Shown: positions 7,558 through 16,369 of the stretch, one piece after another
How positions within the stretch are numbered: the stretch's first letter is position 1
Layout: each line of letters starts with the position of its first letter
DNA from: Rummeliibacillus pycnus_A
GTDB taxonomy: Bacteria > Bacillota > Bacilli > Bacillales_A > Planococcaceae
DNA length: 64,000 bases
Direction: 5' to 3'
NCBI RefSeq assembly: GCF_044359855.1
Contig: NZ_CP132291.1
Span: forward strand, 1,178,001-1,242,000
The notes under the pieces: model-generated
Told to the model about the DNA's origin: nothing
What the model saw: the letters and a program-made list of their open reading frames with translations, nothing else
Database searches by the model: none
Made by a program: the position numbers and the translations under genes

Positions 7558-8706
7558 CTATTCTAGAAAGTCTTTTAAACGTTTACTTCGTGATGGGTGG
7601 CGCAATTTTCTTAGAGCCTTCGCTTCTATTTGACGAATACGTTCTCTTGTGACACCAAATACTTTCCCTACTTCTTCAAGTGTACGCGTACGGCCATCAT
7701 CTAAACCGAAACGTAAACGTAGAACATTTTCTTCACGATCAGTAAGTGTATCTAAGACATCTTCTAATTGTTCTTTTAAAAGTTCATAAGCTGCATGATC
7801 TGATGGTGATTGAGCTTCTGAGTCTTCGATGAAATCTCCCAAATGCGAATCATCTTCTTCACCAATTGGTGTTTCCAATGATACTGGTTCTTGAGCGATT
7901 TTTAGGATTTCACGAACTTTTTCTGGTGTTAAATCCATTTCTTCACCGATTTCTTCAGGTGTTGGTTCGCGTCCTAAATCTTGAAGTAATTGACGTTGAA
8001 CACGAATTAATTTATTTATGGTTTCGACCATATGCACTGGAATACGAATCGTACGTGCTTGGTCAGCAATTGCACGAGTTATCGCTTGGCGAATCCACCA
8101 AGTTGCATAAGTTGAGAATTTGAAACCTTTACGGTAATCAAATTTTTCTACAGCTTTGATTAGACCCATATTACCTTCTTGAATTAAATCAAGGAATAAC
8201 ATACCACGGCCAACATAGCGTTTTGCGATACTAACTACAAGACGTAAATTTGCTTCTGCTAATCGTTTGCGTGCTTCATCGTCACCTTGTTCGATACGTT
8301 CAGCAAGTGCGATCTCTTCTTTTGCACTTAATAGGTCAACTCTACCGATTTCTTTTAGATACATACGAACGGGGTCATTTATTTTGACGCCTGGTGGAAC
8401 ACTTAAATCATTCAAGTCAAACGTTTCTTCATGGTCTTTACCTTTAAGTAGACGATCTAAATTTTCTTCATCACCGTCTTTACCACCTAATTCGATACCA
8501 TTAGTTTCAAGTTTTTCGATGAATTCTTCTACTGCATCAGCTTCCATTTCATAGGTTTGCAGTTTATCTGCAATTTCTGCATAAGATAATTCACCGTTTT
8601 TCTTACCTGTTTCTAGTAAGAATTTTTTTGTTTCTTCTAAAGTATGTTCCAGATCTATTTCTTTTACTTCTGTTTCTTCGTTTGAACGTTTAGACTTGTC
8701 CGCCAC
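7558..8706 (-). CDS. sigA: RNA polymerase primary sigma factor SigA
   Basis: Housekeeping sigma-70 factor that directs RNA polymerase to -35/-10 promoters. After an acidic N-terminal region 1.1 (residues 1-95) come region 1.2 (DPVRMYLKEIGRVDLL), region 2 including the -10 recognition helix (FSTYATWWIRQAITRAI), region 3, and region 4 with the -35 recognition helix (EVGKVFGVTRERIRQIEAKA). Length 382 is slightly more than the 371 of B. subtilis, mainly in the acidic segment. The start is GTG (MADKSKR) behind GAAGGAGG. It sits 33 bases after dnaG on the same strand, the classic dnaG-sigA operon. Confidence 0.98.
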   Translation of the reverse strand: MADKSKRSNEETEVKEIDLEHTLEETKKFLLETGKKNGELSYAEIADKLQTYEMEADAVEEFIEKLETNGIELGGKDGDEENLDRLLKGKDHEETFDLNDLSVPPGVKINDPVRMYLKEIGRVDLLSAKEEIALAERIEQGDDEARKRLAEANLRLVVSIAKRYVGRGMLFLDLIQEGNMGLIKAVEKFDYRKGFKFSTYATWWIRQAITRAIADQARTIRIPVHMVETINKLIRVQRQLLQDLGREPTPEEIGEEMDLTPEKVREILKIAQEPVSLETPIGEEDDSHLGDFIEDSEAQSPSDHAAYELLKEQLEDVLDTLTDREENVLRLRFGLDDGRTRTLEEVGKVFGVTRERIRQIEAKALRKLRHPSRSKRLKDFLE

Positions 8707-8739
8707 AGGTGTTTCCTCCTTCTAACAATCACTATCCAA

Positions 8740-10563
8740 TTACACTCTTGATAGTGATTTCCTTAAATCAATAACTTCTTGTGAAAGCTGCAATGCACTT
8801 CTCATGTCATGCATCTTTTCTGCTTCTTTTATAGCATGGTTTTTATCTTGTATTTGTTGTTCGATTCTAAATTTCTTCACCTGTTTCAAGCAGTCAGAAA
8901 TTTCCTCTTCAGCATGATTCGGATCACGCTCTACAAGAGCAGCTTCCATAATGATTTTACGTAGCTCTCTATCACCAATAACTTCTGCAAAGCGTTGATA
9001 ATCCGCTTTTTGATGTTCTTCATAAAATCCAATAAGGTGAATATAGATAGCCATATAATCATCCCGTACAAAGGGATTTGCATTCTCTTCTTGGCGAATT
9101 CTATCTACAACGTCAATGTTGTGTAACATATGTGCTAAGAGTGATCTTTCCGCACGATCAGTCGCTGTGATTTTTTTCTTTTGAAGAGTAAGCTGTTCAG
9201 TTTTGGGTAGCACTTGTTGCTCAATTCTTTTAGAGCCTTTTGCTATCTGTGCTTCCTTTTGACGTAATTGCAGTTGTAAAGTTTCTTCAGAAATATTCGT
9301 GTCCATTGAAATCTGTTTGATATATAATTCTTTTTCAATGGGTGAAATTCCTTCAACTAAATAATTCAAAGCCTCATCTACATATTGCAATATATCATTT
9401 TGGTATTGAAAATTTTTGTTACGTCTTACATACATCAGCATAAATGCGACATATGCTTGCGGTTCACTTATTACTTTTTCTTTAAAAGCTTCTGGACCAA
9501 ATTGCTGTATATATTCATCTGGGTCTAAACCTGTTGGAAGAACTGCAACTTCAACGTTTATTCTTTCTGCGTGTAACATTTCAGCAGCTTTTCTTGCAGC
9601 TTCCCATCCAGCTTTATCGCCATCATAGCAAACAATTATATGATCAGTAAGACGCTTTAACTTTGTCATATGTTGCATCGTAAGGGCAGTTCCCATCGTT
9701 GCAACCCCGTTAAAGACACTTGCTCTTTTTGCAGAGAGCACATCCATAAAACCTTCAAATAACACAACATTACGTTCTTTTCGAATAATAGGTCTAGCTT
9801 GGTCCAAGTTATATAATACTTGTCCCTTATGAAAAATTGGAGATTCTGGGCTATTTAAATACTTAGCATCTTCGCCTCCACTATCCAGAATACGACCTGA
9901 GAACGCAATAATCTTACCTTGTTCATCCCGAATTGGAAACATTACGCGGCTTCTGAAACGGTCAAAATAGCCTGATCCGTCCTCTCGTTTAATAATTAAT
10001 CCGCATTGTTCCATTTCTTCTAAACTAAAGCCTTTTCGTGTTAAAAGTTGAGTTAACGAATCCCAATGGGGCAGAGAATAACCAATTCCATTTGTTTCGA
10101 TTTCCTCTTTTGTAAACCCTCTTTGTTGCAAATAGTTAAGCCCTTGCTCGCCTTCTTCAGTATTTAAAAGTAAGTGCCGATAATATTCAGCAGCAAAAGC
10201 ATGGGCATCCTTCATACGTCCTTCTTCTGGAGAAATCGGTTGCGTATGATGTTCCGGTGTTGATGAAACTTCGACATGGATGCCGACACGTTCACCAAGT
10301 TTAGCTGTAGCCTCTTGGAAAGAAATATTCTCAATGTCCATTAAAAATGTAATGGCACTTCCCCCAGCGCCGCAGCCAAAGCAATGGAATATTTGTTTAT
10401 CTGTAGATACAGAAAAAGAAGGCGTTTGCTCCCCGTGGAACGGACATAATCCAAAATAGTTTCTTCCACGTTTTGTCAACTGTACAAAGTCGCCAACAAC
10501 GTCTACAATATCCGCTTTTGAACGTATTTGTTCAATAATCTCTTCAGGTATTTTTTGCGCCAT
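8740..10563 (-). CDS. dnaG: DNA primase DnaG
   Basis: Synthesises RNA primers for lagging-strand replication together with the DnaB-type helicase. The N-terminal zinc-binding domain has C40, H43, C61 and C64 (LCPFHGE and HCFGCGAGG). The catalytic TOPRIM core includes VVLFEGFMDVLSA, with the catalytic Glu, and CYDGDKAG, with the DxD-like acidic pair. The C-terminal helicase-interacting domain covers about 450-607. Length 607 agrees with the 603 of B. subtilis. The ATG at 10563 has a weak site, GGTGAT three bases upstream. The yqxD and antE genes that surround dnaG in B. subtilis are not present. Confidence 0.97.
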   Translation of the reverse strand: MAQKIPEEIIEQIRSKADIVDVVGDFVQLTKRGRNYFGLCPFHGEQTPSFSVSTDKQIFHCFGCGAGGSAITFLMDIENISFQEATAKLGERVGIHVEVSSTPEHHTQPISPEEGRMKDAHAFAAEYYRHLLLNTEEGEQGLNYLQQRGFTKEEIETNGIGYSLPHWDSLTQLLTRKGFSLEEMEQCGLIIKREDGSGYFDRFRSRVMFPIRDEQGKIIAFSGRILDSGGEDAKYLNSPESPIFHKGQVLYNLDQARPIIRKERNVVLFEGFMDVLSAKRASVFNGVATMGTALTMQHMTKLKRLTDHIIVCYDGDKAGWEAARKAAEMLHAERINVEVAVLPTGLDPDEYIQQFGPEAFKEKVISEPQAYVAFMLMYVRRNKNFQYQNDILQYVDEALNYLVEGISPIEKELYIKQISMDTNISEETLQLQLRQKEAQIAKGSKRIEQQVLPKTEQLTLQKKKITATDRAERSLLAHMLHNIDVVDRIRQEENANPFVRDDYMAIYIHLIGFYEEHQKADYQRFAEVIGDRELRKIIMEAALVERDPNHAEEEISDCLKQVKKFRIEQQIQDKNHAIKEAEKMHDMRSALQLSQEVIDLRKSLSRV

Positions 10564-10755
10564 TCCATCACCATCTTTTTTTGCTCATAACTGATTTCGA
10601 GATAATTACTATAAAGTCCTTCATTTTTCGACAAAAAATTTTTTATTTAAGCTAGTATGGGCAAAATCCTTGTAATTATTTTTACCACAATTTTTTATTA
10701 TAAAACATTTCACTTGAAAATTCTATCACTTTTTTGATATTTTGTTGATAAAACA

Positions 10756-10783
10756 CAAAAAAACCTCCCCTTAAGGAGGGTTC
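10756..10783 (-). terminator. Terminator after yqfL
   Basis: CCTCC / GGAGG stem with a one-base bulge and flanking AA/TT pairs, followed on the minus strand by seven T. It separates ccpN-yqfL from dnaG-sigA. Confidence 0.75.
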
Positions 10784-10793
10784 CACACTCATA

Positions 10794-11609
10794 TCATTGG
10801 TGTGATGATTGAATACGATGGATAATATCATTTGCTGTTTCTTCAACAGCTTTGTTTGTAACATCAATAACTTGACACCCAATACGATCAACTACACTTT
10901 TAAAATGTACTATTTCTTCATTAATACGTTCAAGTTTTGCATAGTGAGCACCATCATTTAATCCTAATGCAAGTAAACGTTCTTTGCGTATGCTATTTAG
11001 TTTTTCAGGAGAAATCACAAGACCGAAGCACTTAGTCGGATCCACTAAGAATAATTCTTCTGGCGGTTCCACTTCTGGTACAAGTGGGACATTCGCTACT
11101 TTATAGCGTTTATGTGCTAAAAATTGCGAAAGTGGTGTTTTAGAAGTACGAGACACACCAATCAATACGATATCGGCTTTTAGTAATCCTCTTGGATCAC
11201 GACCATCGTCGTATTTTACTGCAAATTCAATCGCCTCTATTTTTTGAAAATAGTCATCATCTAATTTACGGACTAATCCTGGCTCTTCCAAAGGTTCAAT
11301 TTGAAGTGTTTCCCCTAGCATTTCCATAATTGGTCCCATAAGGTCAACGGCTGGAATTTCTTTTTCAATGCATATATTGCGTAAAAATCCACGCATAACT
11401 TCTTTTACTAATGTGTAAACAATAATTGCATCCTGCTCTAATGCAAGATGAACAATTTCAGTTAATTGTTCTTTACTTTCCACATGGGGGAAACGTTGTA
11501 TCTTCGTATCCTGCATACCAGGTCTAAATTGACTGATAGCTGCTTTTGTTACTAGATCACCAGTTTCTCCCACAGAATCTGAAATGATAAAAACGGATAA
11601 ATTATTCAT
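10794..11609 (-). CDS. yqfL: PPDK regulatory protein-like kinase/phosphorylase YqfL
   Basis: Member of the PPDK regulatory protein family (DUF299). In characterised members it is a bifunctional ADP-dependent Ser/Thr kinase and phosphorylase acting on pyruvate phosphate dikinase or PEP synthase. The nucleotide-binding loop GVSRTSKT is at residues 151-158, the family position, and the N-terminus has the conserved SDSVGETGD. Length 271 is normal. Its ribosome site GAGGTGATG lies 12 bases after the ccpN stop, so ccpN and yqfL form an operon. In B. subtilis YqfL is required for CcpN to function and is thought to relay a signal to it, which fits this pairing. No substrate can be named from the sequence. 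Confidence 0.92.
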   Translation of the reverse strand: MNNLSVFIISDSVGETGDLVTKAAISQFRPGMQDTKIQRFPHVESKEQLTEIVHLALEQDAIIVYTLVKEVMRGFLRNICIEKEIPAVDLMGPIMEMLGETLQIEPLEEPGLVRKLDDDYFQKIEAIEFAVKYDDGRDPRGLLKADIVLIGVSRTSKTPLSQFLAHKRYKVANVPLVPEVEPPEELFLVDPTKCFGLVISPEKLNSIRKERLLALGLNDGAHYAKLERINEEIVHFKSVVDRIGCQVIDVTNKAVEETANDIIHRIQSSHQ

Positions 11610-11621
11610 GGAAGCATCACC

Positions 11622-12260
11622 TCACAAATCATGATTTTCAGCAAGCGATAGAAACGCTCGTGTAATATTTGTTTTTGTCAAACGACCTATGACCTCTAAG
11701 CCATCTGGATGTTCGATTACGACAGGTAATGCATCTATTTGTCTTTCAATAAGTTTATGAGCTGCCTGAATTAAACCGTCTGATTTAAAGCAAAATGCTA
11801 TATTTGGCATCCTCGTCATGATAATATGTACGGGAATATGATTTAAATCTTGACTACCTATGCTTGTGCGAAGTAAATCTTTTCTTGAAAGCACACCAGT
11901 CAAATAAGAATTATGATCTACGACAAATAATGTACCCACATCTTCTAAAAACATTTGACAAATGGCATCATATACAGAAACATTCTCAGAAACTACAACC
12001 GGAATCGATTGGAAGTCTTTCACCTTCATATTCGTCATGCTATCGACAACAGCTTGGTTTGTCTTTTTACCAGAGTAAAAATAACCAACACGCGGTCTAG
12101 CATCCAAAAAACCTGCCATTGTTAAAATGGCTAAATCTGGTCTAAGTGTCGCTCTAGTCAGTGAAAGACGCTCAGCTATTTGTTCCCCAGTTATAGGGCC
12201 ATTTTCCTTAACAATTTCTAAGATCTCTTCCTGACGTTTGTTGAGTTCTATTGGACTCAC
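11622..12260 (-). CDS. ccpN: Transcriptional repressor CcpN (HTH plus two CBS domains)
   Basis: CcpN represses gluconeogenic genes (gapB, pckA) and the SR1 RNA on glycolytic carbon sources in B. subtilis. The N-terminal winged helix spans about residues 3-60 (RQEEILEIVKENGPITGEQI; LTRATLRPDLAIL). Two CBS domains follow (about 75-135 and 140-205), which in CcpN bind adenine nucleotides. The frame is open to an ATG at 12284, but a good promoter would start transcription at about that base. The GTG at 12260 gives MSPIELNKRQEEIL, collinear with the known CcpN N-terminus and 212 residues. I therefore prefer 12260, though the SD there (GAGG) is very close to the GTG. Followed by yqfL in one operon. 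Confidence 0.9.
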   Translation of the reverse strand: MSPIELNKRQEEILEIVKENGPITGEQIAERLSLTRATLRPDLAILTMAGFLDARPRVGYFYSGKKTNQAVVDSMTNMKVKDFQSIPVVVSENVSVYDAICQMFLEDVGTLFVVDHNSYLTGVLSRKDLLRTSIGSQDLNHIPVHIIMTRMPNIAFCFKSDGLIQAAHKLIERQIDALPVVIEHPDGLEVIGRLTKTNITRAFLSLAENHDL

Positions 12261-12292
12261 CGCCTCAAAAAGTGTTATACTCATTCCTAATT

Positions 12293-12322
12293 ATTATATA
12301 CTACTTTCGAATATATTGCGAA
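12293..12322 (-). promoter_or_regulatory. ccpN promoter
   Basis: Minus-strand -35 TTCGCA (12322-12317), an 18-base spacer and -10 TATAAT (12298-12293). Transcription should start near 12286. The -35 box overlaps that of the divergent glyS promoter. Confidence 0.65.
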
Positions 12323-12344
12323 GAAAAGAATCGCATGTTACAAT
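12316..12344 (+). promoter_or_regulatory. glyS promoter
   Basis: -35 TTGCGA (12316-12321), a 17-base spacer and -10 TACAAT (12339-12344), upstream of the T-box leader. The -35 shares its bases with the divergent ccpN promoter. Confidence 0.7.
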
Positions 12345-12360
12345 GTCAACAAAACAAATA

Positions 12361-12558
12361 AGCGATGAACGGTCAATAAGTATGATTTCATCATAAAGCG
12401 AGTAGAGATAGTGAAAGTCTACACGAAATCAGAAAAAGGCAGCCGGGAGCTAACTTTTTGAAAGAGGATTACTTTGGTAATCAATCGGGGTGGAACCGCG
12501 GGTCAATAGCACTCGTCCCCGGGTACAAATATGTGCCCGGAGACGGGTGCTTTATTAT
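12361..12558 (+). promoter_or_regulatory. T-box riboswitch leader of glyS
   Basis: The conserved T-box sequence GGGGTGGAACCGCGGGT is at 12487-12503. It is followed by a strong intrinsic terminator at 12509-12556, in which GCACTCGTC pairs with GACGGGTGC plus an inner CCCGG stem, ending TTTATTATTT. Uncharged tRNA-Gly binding would favour the antiterminator and allow glyS transcription. The leader is compact, as glycine T-boxes usually are. A GGC at 12438-12440 could be the specifier, but I could not fold Stem I confidently. Confidence 0.92.
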
Positions 12559-12577
12559 TTAATGGAGGGATAATCTA

Positions 12578-13960
12578 ATGACAAAAACAATGGAAAGTAT
12601 CGTAAGCTTAGCCAAACATCGTGGCTTCGTCTTCCCTGGTTCAGAAATTTATGGAGGCTTAGCAAACACTTGGGATTACGGTCCACTTGGTGTTGAACTT
12701 AAAAACAATGTAAAAAAAGCATGGTGGCAAAAATTCGTTCAAGAATCACAATATAATGTTGGTCTTGACGCTGCTATCTTAATGAACCCAAAAACTTGGG
12801 TAGCATCTGGTCACGTTGGTAACTTTAACGACCCGATGATTGACTGTAAACACTGTAAAGCTCGTCACCGTGCAGATAAATTAATCGAAGACGCAGCACT
12901 AGCTAAAGGTGAAGAAATTATCGTTGATGGTATGCCTTTCGATAAAATGGCCGAAGTCTTAAAACAATATGACGTTCACTGCCCTGATTGTGGCGAACAA
13001 GATTTCACTGAAATCCGTCAATTCAACCTTATGTTCAAAACATTCCAAGGTGTTACAGAAGAATCAACAAACGAAATTTTCCTACGCCCAGAAACAGCAC
13101 AGGGTATTTTCGTTAACTTTAAAAACGTTCAACGTTCTATGCGTAAACGTACTCCTTTTGGTATCGCACAAGTTGGTAAATCATTCCGTAACGAGATTAC
13201 TCCAGGTAACTTCACTTTCCGTACACGTGAATTTGAACAAATGGAACTCGAATTCTTCTGCAAACCAGGTACAGAACTAGAATGGCATGCATACTGGAAA
13301 GAATTCTGTAAAAAATGGTTATTAAACTTAAGCATGAATGAAGATTCTATGCGCCTTCGCGATCACGAAGATGAAGAACTTTCTCACTACTCAAATGCTA
13401 CAACGGATATTGAATTTAAATTCCCATTTGGCTGGGGCGAATTATGGGGCGTTGCATCTCGTACAGATTTCGACTTAAAACGACATATGGAACACTCTGG
13501 TGAAGACTTCACTTACATTGATCCAATTTCAAACGAACGCTATGTACCATATTGCATCGAACCATCACTTGGCGCTGACCGTGTAACATTAGCATTCTTA
13601 TGTGATGCATATGATGAGGAAGAATTAGAAGGCGGAGATTCACGTACAGTACTTCGATTCCACCCTGCACTTGCACCATTCAAAGCAGCTGTATTACCAC
13701 TTTCTAAGAAATTAGCAGAACAAGCCACAGAAGTATGGGCTGAATTACGTAAAGCATTCCCAGTAGATTATGATGAATCACAATCAATTGGTAAACGCTA
13801 CCGTCGCCAAGACGAAATCGGTACACCATTCTGTATCACATATGATTTCGATTCAGTTGAAGACGGTCAAGTAACAGTTCGTCATCGTGACTCTATGGAA
13901 CAAAAACGTATGCCGATTGCTGAAGTAAAGGCTTATATTGAACAGTATCTTGCATTCTAA
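12578..13960 (+). CDS. glyS: Glycyl-tRNA synthetase, single-chain (alpha2) type
   Basis: Class II aminoacyl-tRNA synthetase charging tRNA-Gly. Class II motif 2 is seen in FRNEITPGNFTFRTREFEQ and motif 3 in EPSLGADRVTLAFL. The N-terminus FPGSEIYGGLANTWDYGPLG is characteristic of the eukaryote/archaea-like dimeric enzyme. Length 460 matches Staphylococcus-type GlyRS and differs from B. subtilis, which uses separate GlyQ and GlyS subunits at this same locus. A zinc-ribbon-like insert is visible (CKHC and CPDC near residues 88-139). The ATG follows ATGGAGGG. The gene is monocistronic, controlled by the T-box and ended by a strong terminator. Confidence 0.97.
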   Translation: MTKTMESIVSLAKHRGFVFPGSEIYGGLANTWDYGPLGVELKNNVKKAWWQKFVQESQYNVGLDAAILMNPKTWVASGHVGNFNDPMIDCKHCKARHRADKLIEDAALAKGEEIIVDGMPFDKMAEVLKQYDVHCPDCGEQDFTEIRQFNLMFKTFQGVTEESTNEIFLRPETAQGIFVNFKNVQRSMRKRTPFGIAQVGKSFRNEITPGNFTFRTREFEQMELEFFCKPGTELEWHAYWKEFCKKWLLNLSMNEDSMRLRDHEDEELSHYSNATTDIEFKFPFGWGELWGVASRTDFDLKRHMEHSGEDFTYIDPISNERYVPYCIEPSLGADRVTLAFLCDAYDEEELEGGDSRTVLRFHPALAPFKAAVLPLSKKLAEQATEVWAELRKAFPVDYDESQSIGKRYRRQDEIGTPFCITYDFDSVEDGQVTVRHRDSMEQKRMPIAEVKAYIEQYLAF

Positions 13961-14026
13961 TTTCTAAACTTAAACAGACCTAACTCTTTTCACTTACAAC
14001 TAGATAAGTTAAAACCAACATCCATT

Positions 14027-14062
14027 AAGGGAGGTGACGTTAAATGTCACCTCCCTTTTTTT
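14027..14062 (+). terminator. Terminator after glyS
   Basis: A perfect 12-bp stem, AAGGGAGGTGAC (14027-14038) with GTCACCTCCCTT (14046-14057), followed by TTTTT. The left arm happens to equal a full Shine-Dalgarno consensus, but no frame starts behind it. Confidence 0.93.
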
Positions 14063-14387
14063 CGAAAGGTGCTCTAAAGTTTAAATGTAGCCATTACATA
14101 GACTTAAAAAAGTATATCGATTATTTCTTTACAATCAAAAGATGGATGTTTAAGAAGAAAGGTAAAGAACAGTTAAAGCGTCTATCCAAACACAACGTAA
14201 AGCATAGGTAATACAGTAAAACAACTCTCCCCTTCACAAAACTGAAAAATTGTTATCAAACAATACCGACCTAATGTATTATTATTTGAATTTACTGATT
14301 TTTTAATTTACTTTTATTATACTATTGAGGTAATATTTGGTTTAATAATAAATTATATAAATTTTAATAGATAAGGTGGGGATATAA
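14063..14387. other. Intergenic, one short open stretch of unknown nature
   Basis: No confident gene. An open plus-strand frame runs from about 14067 to the TAA at 14209 (reading ...IDLKKYIDYFFTIKRWMFKK...), but it lacks a start codon with a ribosome site before the internal ATG. It could be a gene fragment. The rest, to the TTG of the ABC ATPase, is AT-rich promoter-like DNA. Confidence 0.4.
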
Positions 14388-15260
14388 TTGACCATTCTTT
14401 CAATCAAAAATCTATCTAAGACCTATAAAAATCACCTAGTTTTAAAGAATATAGATTTACACATTGACTCTCCAGGAATTTGGGCATTAGTTGGTCCAAA
14501 TGGATCTGGTAAAACTACCTTTTTAAATACGATTTCGAATTTGCTTCCTGCCACTTCGGGAAAAATTGAATTGGTAGGTAAATCTAATACAGATTCAAAT
14601 GTTTTTAAAGAAGTTTCCTTTTTGCAGGATAATACCGTGTTATTTGATTATTTAAACGGATATGATCATCTAAAATACATTTGTGATGTACAGGGAATCA
14701 ATAAAAAACGAATCCATGAAGTCGCGCAATACGTAGGAATGGAACATTATATAAAAAAACGAGTAGGTAATTATTCTCTAGGTATGAAACAGCATCTTCT
14801 TCTAGCGATGGCCATTATAAATAAACCCAAACTTTTATTATTAGACGAGCCTCTGAATGGACTCGATCCTACAAGTGCTATATTAGTTCGAAAAATTTTA
14901 CTTGAACTAGCTGAAAGTGGAACAACTATTTTATTATCTTCTCATAATTTAGCCGAAATTGATCGTGTTACATCTCAAATACTATTTTTAAAGAATGGTG
15001 AATTAATAGAAGAAAATATGCAATCTTACGAAATTACCTATTATTATTTTGAAGTCAATGACAAATTTCATGCGTTAAAAATGTTAGAAGAACTACATTA
15101 TACAGTAGAACAATTTGAAAATGGTCTTAAAGTAAATTTAGGCAACTATCAACTTCAACGTTTACTTGATGAATTAAAAGCAGCTGAGATTACAATATTG
15201 GACATGTATAAAGAAGTAGCTGGCTCTGAAAAAAGATATGAAGAATTATTTGAAGTGTGA
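14388..15260 (+). CDS. ABC transporter ATP-binding protein
   Basis: ATPase subunit of an ABC-2-type exporter. Walker A GPNGSGKT is at residues 36-43, the Q-loop Gln at 80, the signature YSLGMKQ at 129-135, Walker B LLLLDEPLNGLD at 149-160 and the switch His at 186 (SSHNL). The C-terminal 80 residues form the extra domain usual in drug, bacteriocin-immunity or Na+ export ATPases of Bacillales. The start is TTG at 14388 behind AAGGTGGGG. The two following genes encode the membrane partners and overlap or abut it, so the three make one export system. The substrate cannot be deduced, and no bacteriocin, two-component system or regulator lies beside it. Confidence 0.9.
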   Translation: MTILSIKNLSKTYKNHLVLKNIDLHIDSPGIWALVGPNGSGKTTFLNTISNLLPATSGKIELVGKSNTDSNVFKEVSFLQDNTVLFDYLNGYDHLKYICDVQGINKKRIHEVAQYVGMEHYIKKRVGNYSLGMKQHLLLAMAIINKPKLLLLDEPLNGLDPTSAILVRKILLELAESGTTILLSSHNLAEIDRVTSQILFLKNGELIEENMQSYEITYYYFEVNDKFHALKMLEELHYTVEQFENGLKVNLGNYQLQRLLDELKAAEITILDMYKEVAGSEKRYEELFEV

Positions 15261-15271
15261 GGTTGACGAAT

Positions 15272-16369
15272 ATGAAGCTCATATTATTCGAATTTAAGAA
15301 AATTGTATGTTCTAAAGTTTTCCCACTATTTCTTTTAATTACTGCACTTCTCATTACTATTTTTTTCATCTCCAATGTTGCCCATCAAGAAGCTATTTCA
15401 TCAAAGAAAATCGAACAGTTTTCAAAACATGCTAGTCATGTTCTCTCCCAATTTCAAGGTGATCAAAAAATTCTTGAAAAGGGGCCAAATCCCGAAATAG
15501 AAAAAAGAATTGATATAGCAGGAACTTTATACGATCAACTAAAAGAATTGACCCAAGCAATAGAAGCTGCTAAATGGAAAAAGGAACTTCAATTAGAAAA
15601 TAAGGTTTATATTTCAGCGATGCAATTTCAAAATGTAGATGGTAGTTTTTTAATGAGTCAAGAAGATATGAAAAAAACCATGCGTTATAATAATGAATTA
15701 CTAGCTAGAGGATTACCAAAGGAAGATTTAGATTATTCCATACAAACGTCTATTTTTATGAAAAAAATAGTGTCTTTTCTCCTTACTCCAATTCCTTTTA
15801 TCATTCTGCTTGTCATATTAAGTATTTTTATTACGAAAGAATTTGAAGAACAAAATATGAAATTAGTATATTCTCTCCCCATTTCAAAGTTAAAATATAT
15901 TTGCATAAAGTATGTAAGCTTACTACTTACTGGTATTATTTGGTTAGGAGTTATTTTCATCTTATCTTATGTTATTCCTTCAATATTCGGTGAAAATATT
16001 GGGGATGTCTTTAATTATCCTTTGTACGCAAATTCTGGTGACTTTGTAAGTTCAGGTGAATATTTGATGAGGGCTATTGTTTCTAGCATTTGTTTTATGA
16101 GCTTTGTAGTAGCCTTTCTTTTATTAGTAAGCTTTTCCGTTAGAAATCTAGTGATTGCAAGTTTAATTATTGCATTTGTTTTGGGTGGTGCAGTAATCAT
16201 TACAAAGAATAGTGCGGAAAGCTTTTGGAATCCCTTCGTTTACCAAAACATCGATCAAGCAGTTATTAACACAGTTTCTTATTATCCGATAAGCCTACTT
16301 CCATTGTTGATTATTATGATTTGCCTAATTTTCATTACACTTGTGCTAAATCGAAAGCGAGGGATATGA
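15272..16369 (+). CDS. ABC-2 type transporter permease (first)
   Basis: Membrane subunit of the exporter. One hydrophobic span follows the basic N-terminus (about residues 12-33 of MKLILFEFKKIVCSK...). A hydrophilic loop of about 130 residues rich in Lys/Glu lies outside. About five further spans lie in the C-terminal half. This ABC-2 layout is shared with the next gene, whose N-terminus (MSKLFLFECKKILKKK) is visibly related. The frame is open to a GTG at 15257 that overlaps the ATPase stop as GTGA, but the ATG at 15272 has GAGG 9 bases upstream and gives the family-like N-terminus. Function is inferred from topology and context. Confidence 0.8.
   Translation: MKLILFEFKKIVCSKVFPLFLLITALLITIFFISNVAHQEAISSKKIEQFSKHASHVLSQFQGDQKILEKGPNPEIEKRIDIAGTLYDQLKELTQAIEAAKWKKELQLENKVYISAMQFQNVDGSFLMSQEDMKKTMRYNNELLARGLPKEDLDYSIQTSIFMKKIVSFLLTPIPFIILLVILSIFITKEFEEQNMKLVYSLPISKLKYICIKYVSLLLTGIIWLGVIFILSYVIPSIFGENIGDVFNYPLYANSGDFVSSGEYLMRAIVSSICFMSFVVAFLLLVSFSVRNLVIASLIIAFVLGGAVIITKNSAESFWNPFVYQNIDQAVINTVSYYPISLLPLLIIMICLIFITLVLNRKRGI

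Noticed and set aside
14027..14038. AAGGGAGGTGAC as a ribosome binding site
   Set aside because: It is one arm of a perfect terminator stem, and no reading frame begins at a suitable distance.
14063..14212. Short plus-strand open stretch after glyS as a gene
   Set aside because: No start codon with a ribosome site at its beginning and no recognisable family; kept only as a note on the gap.
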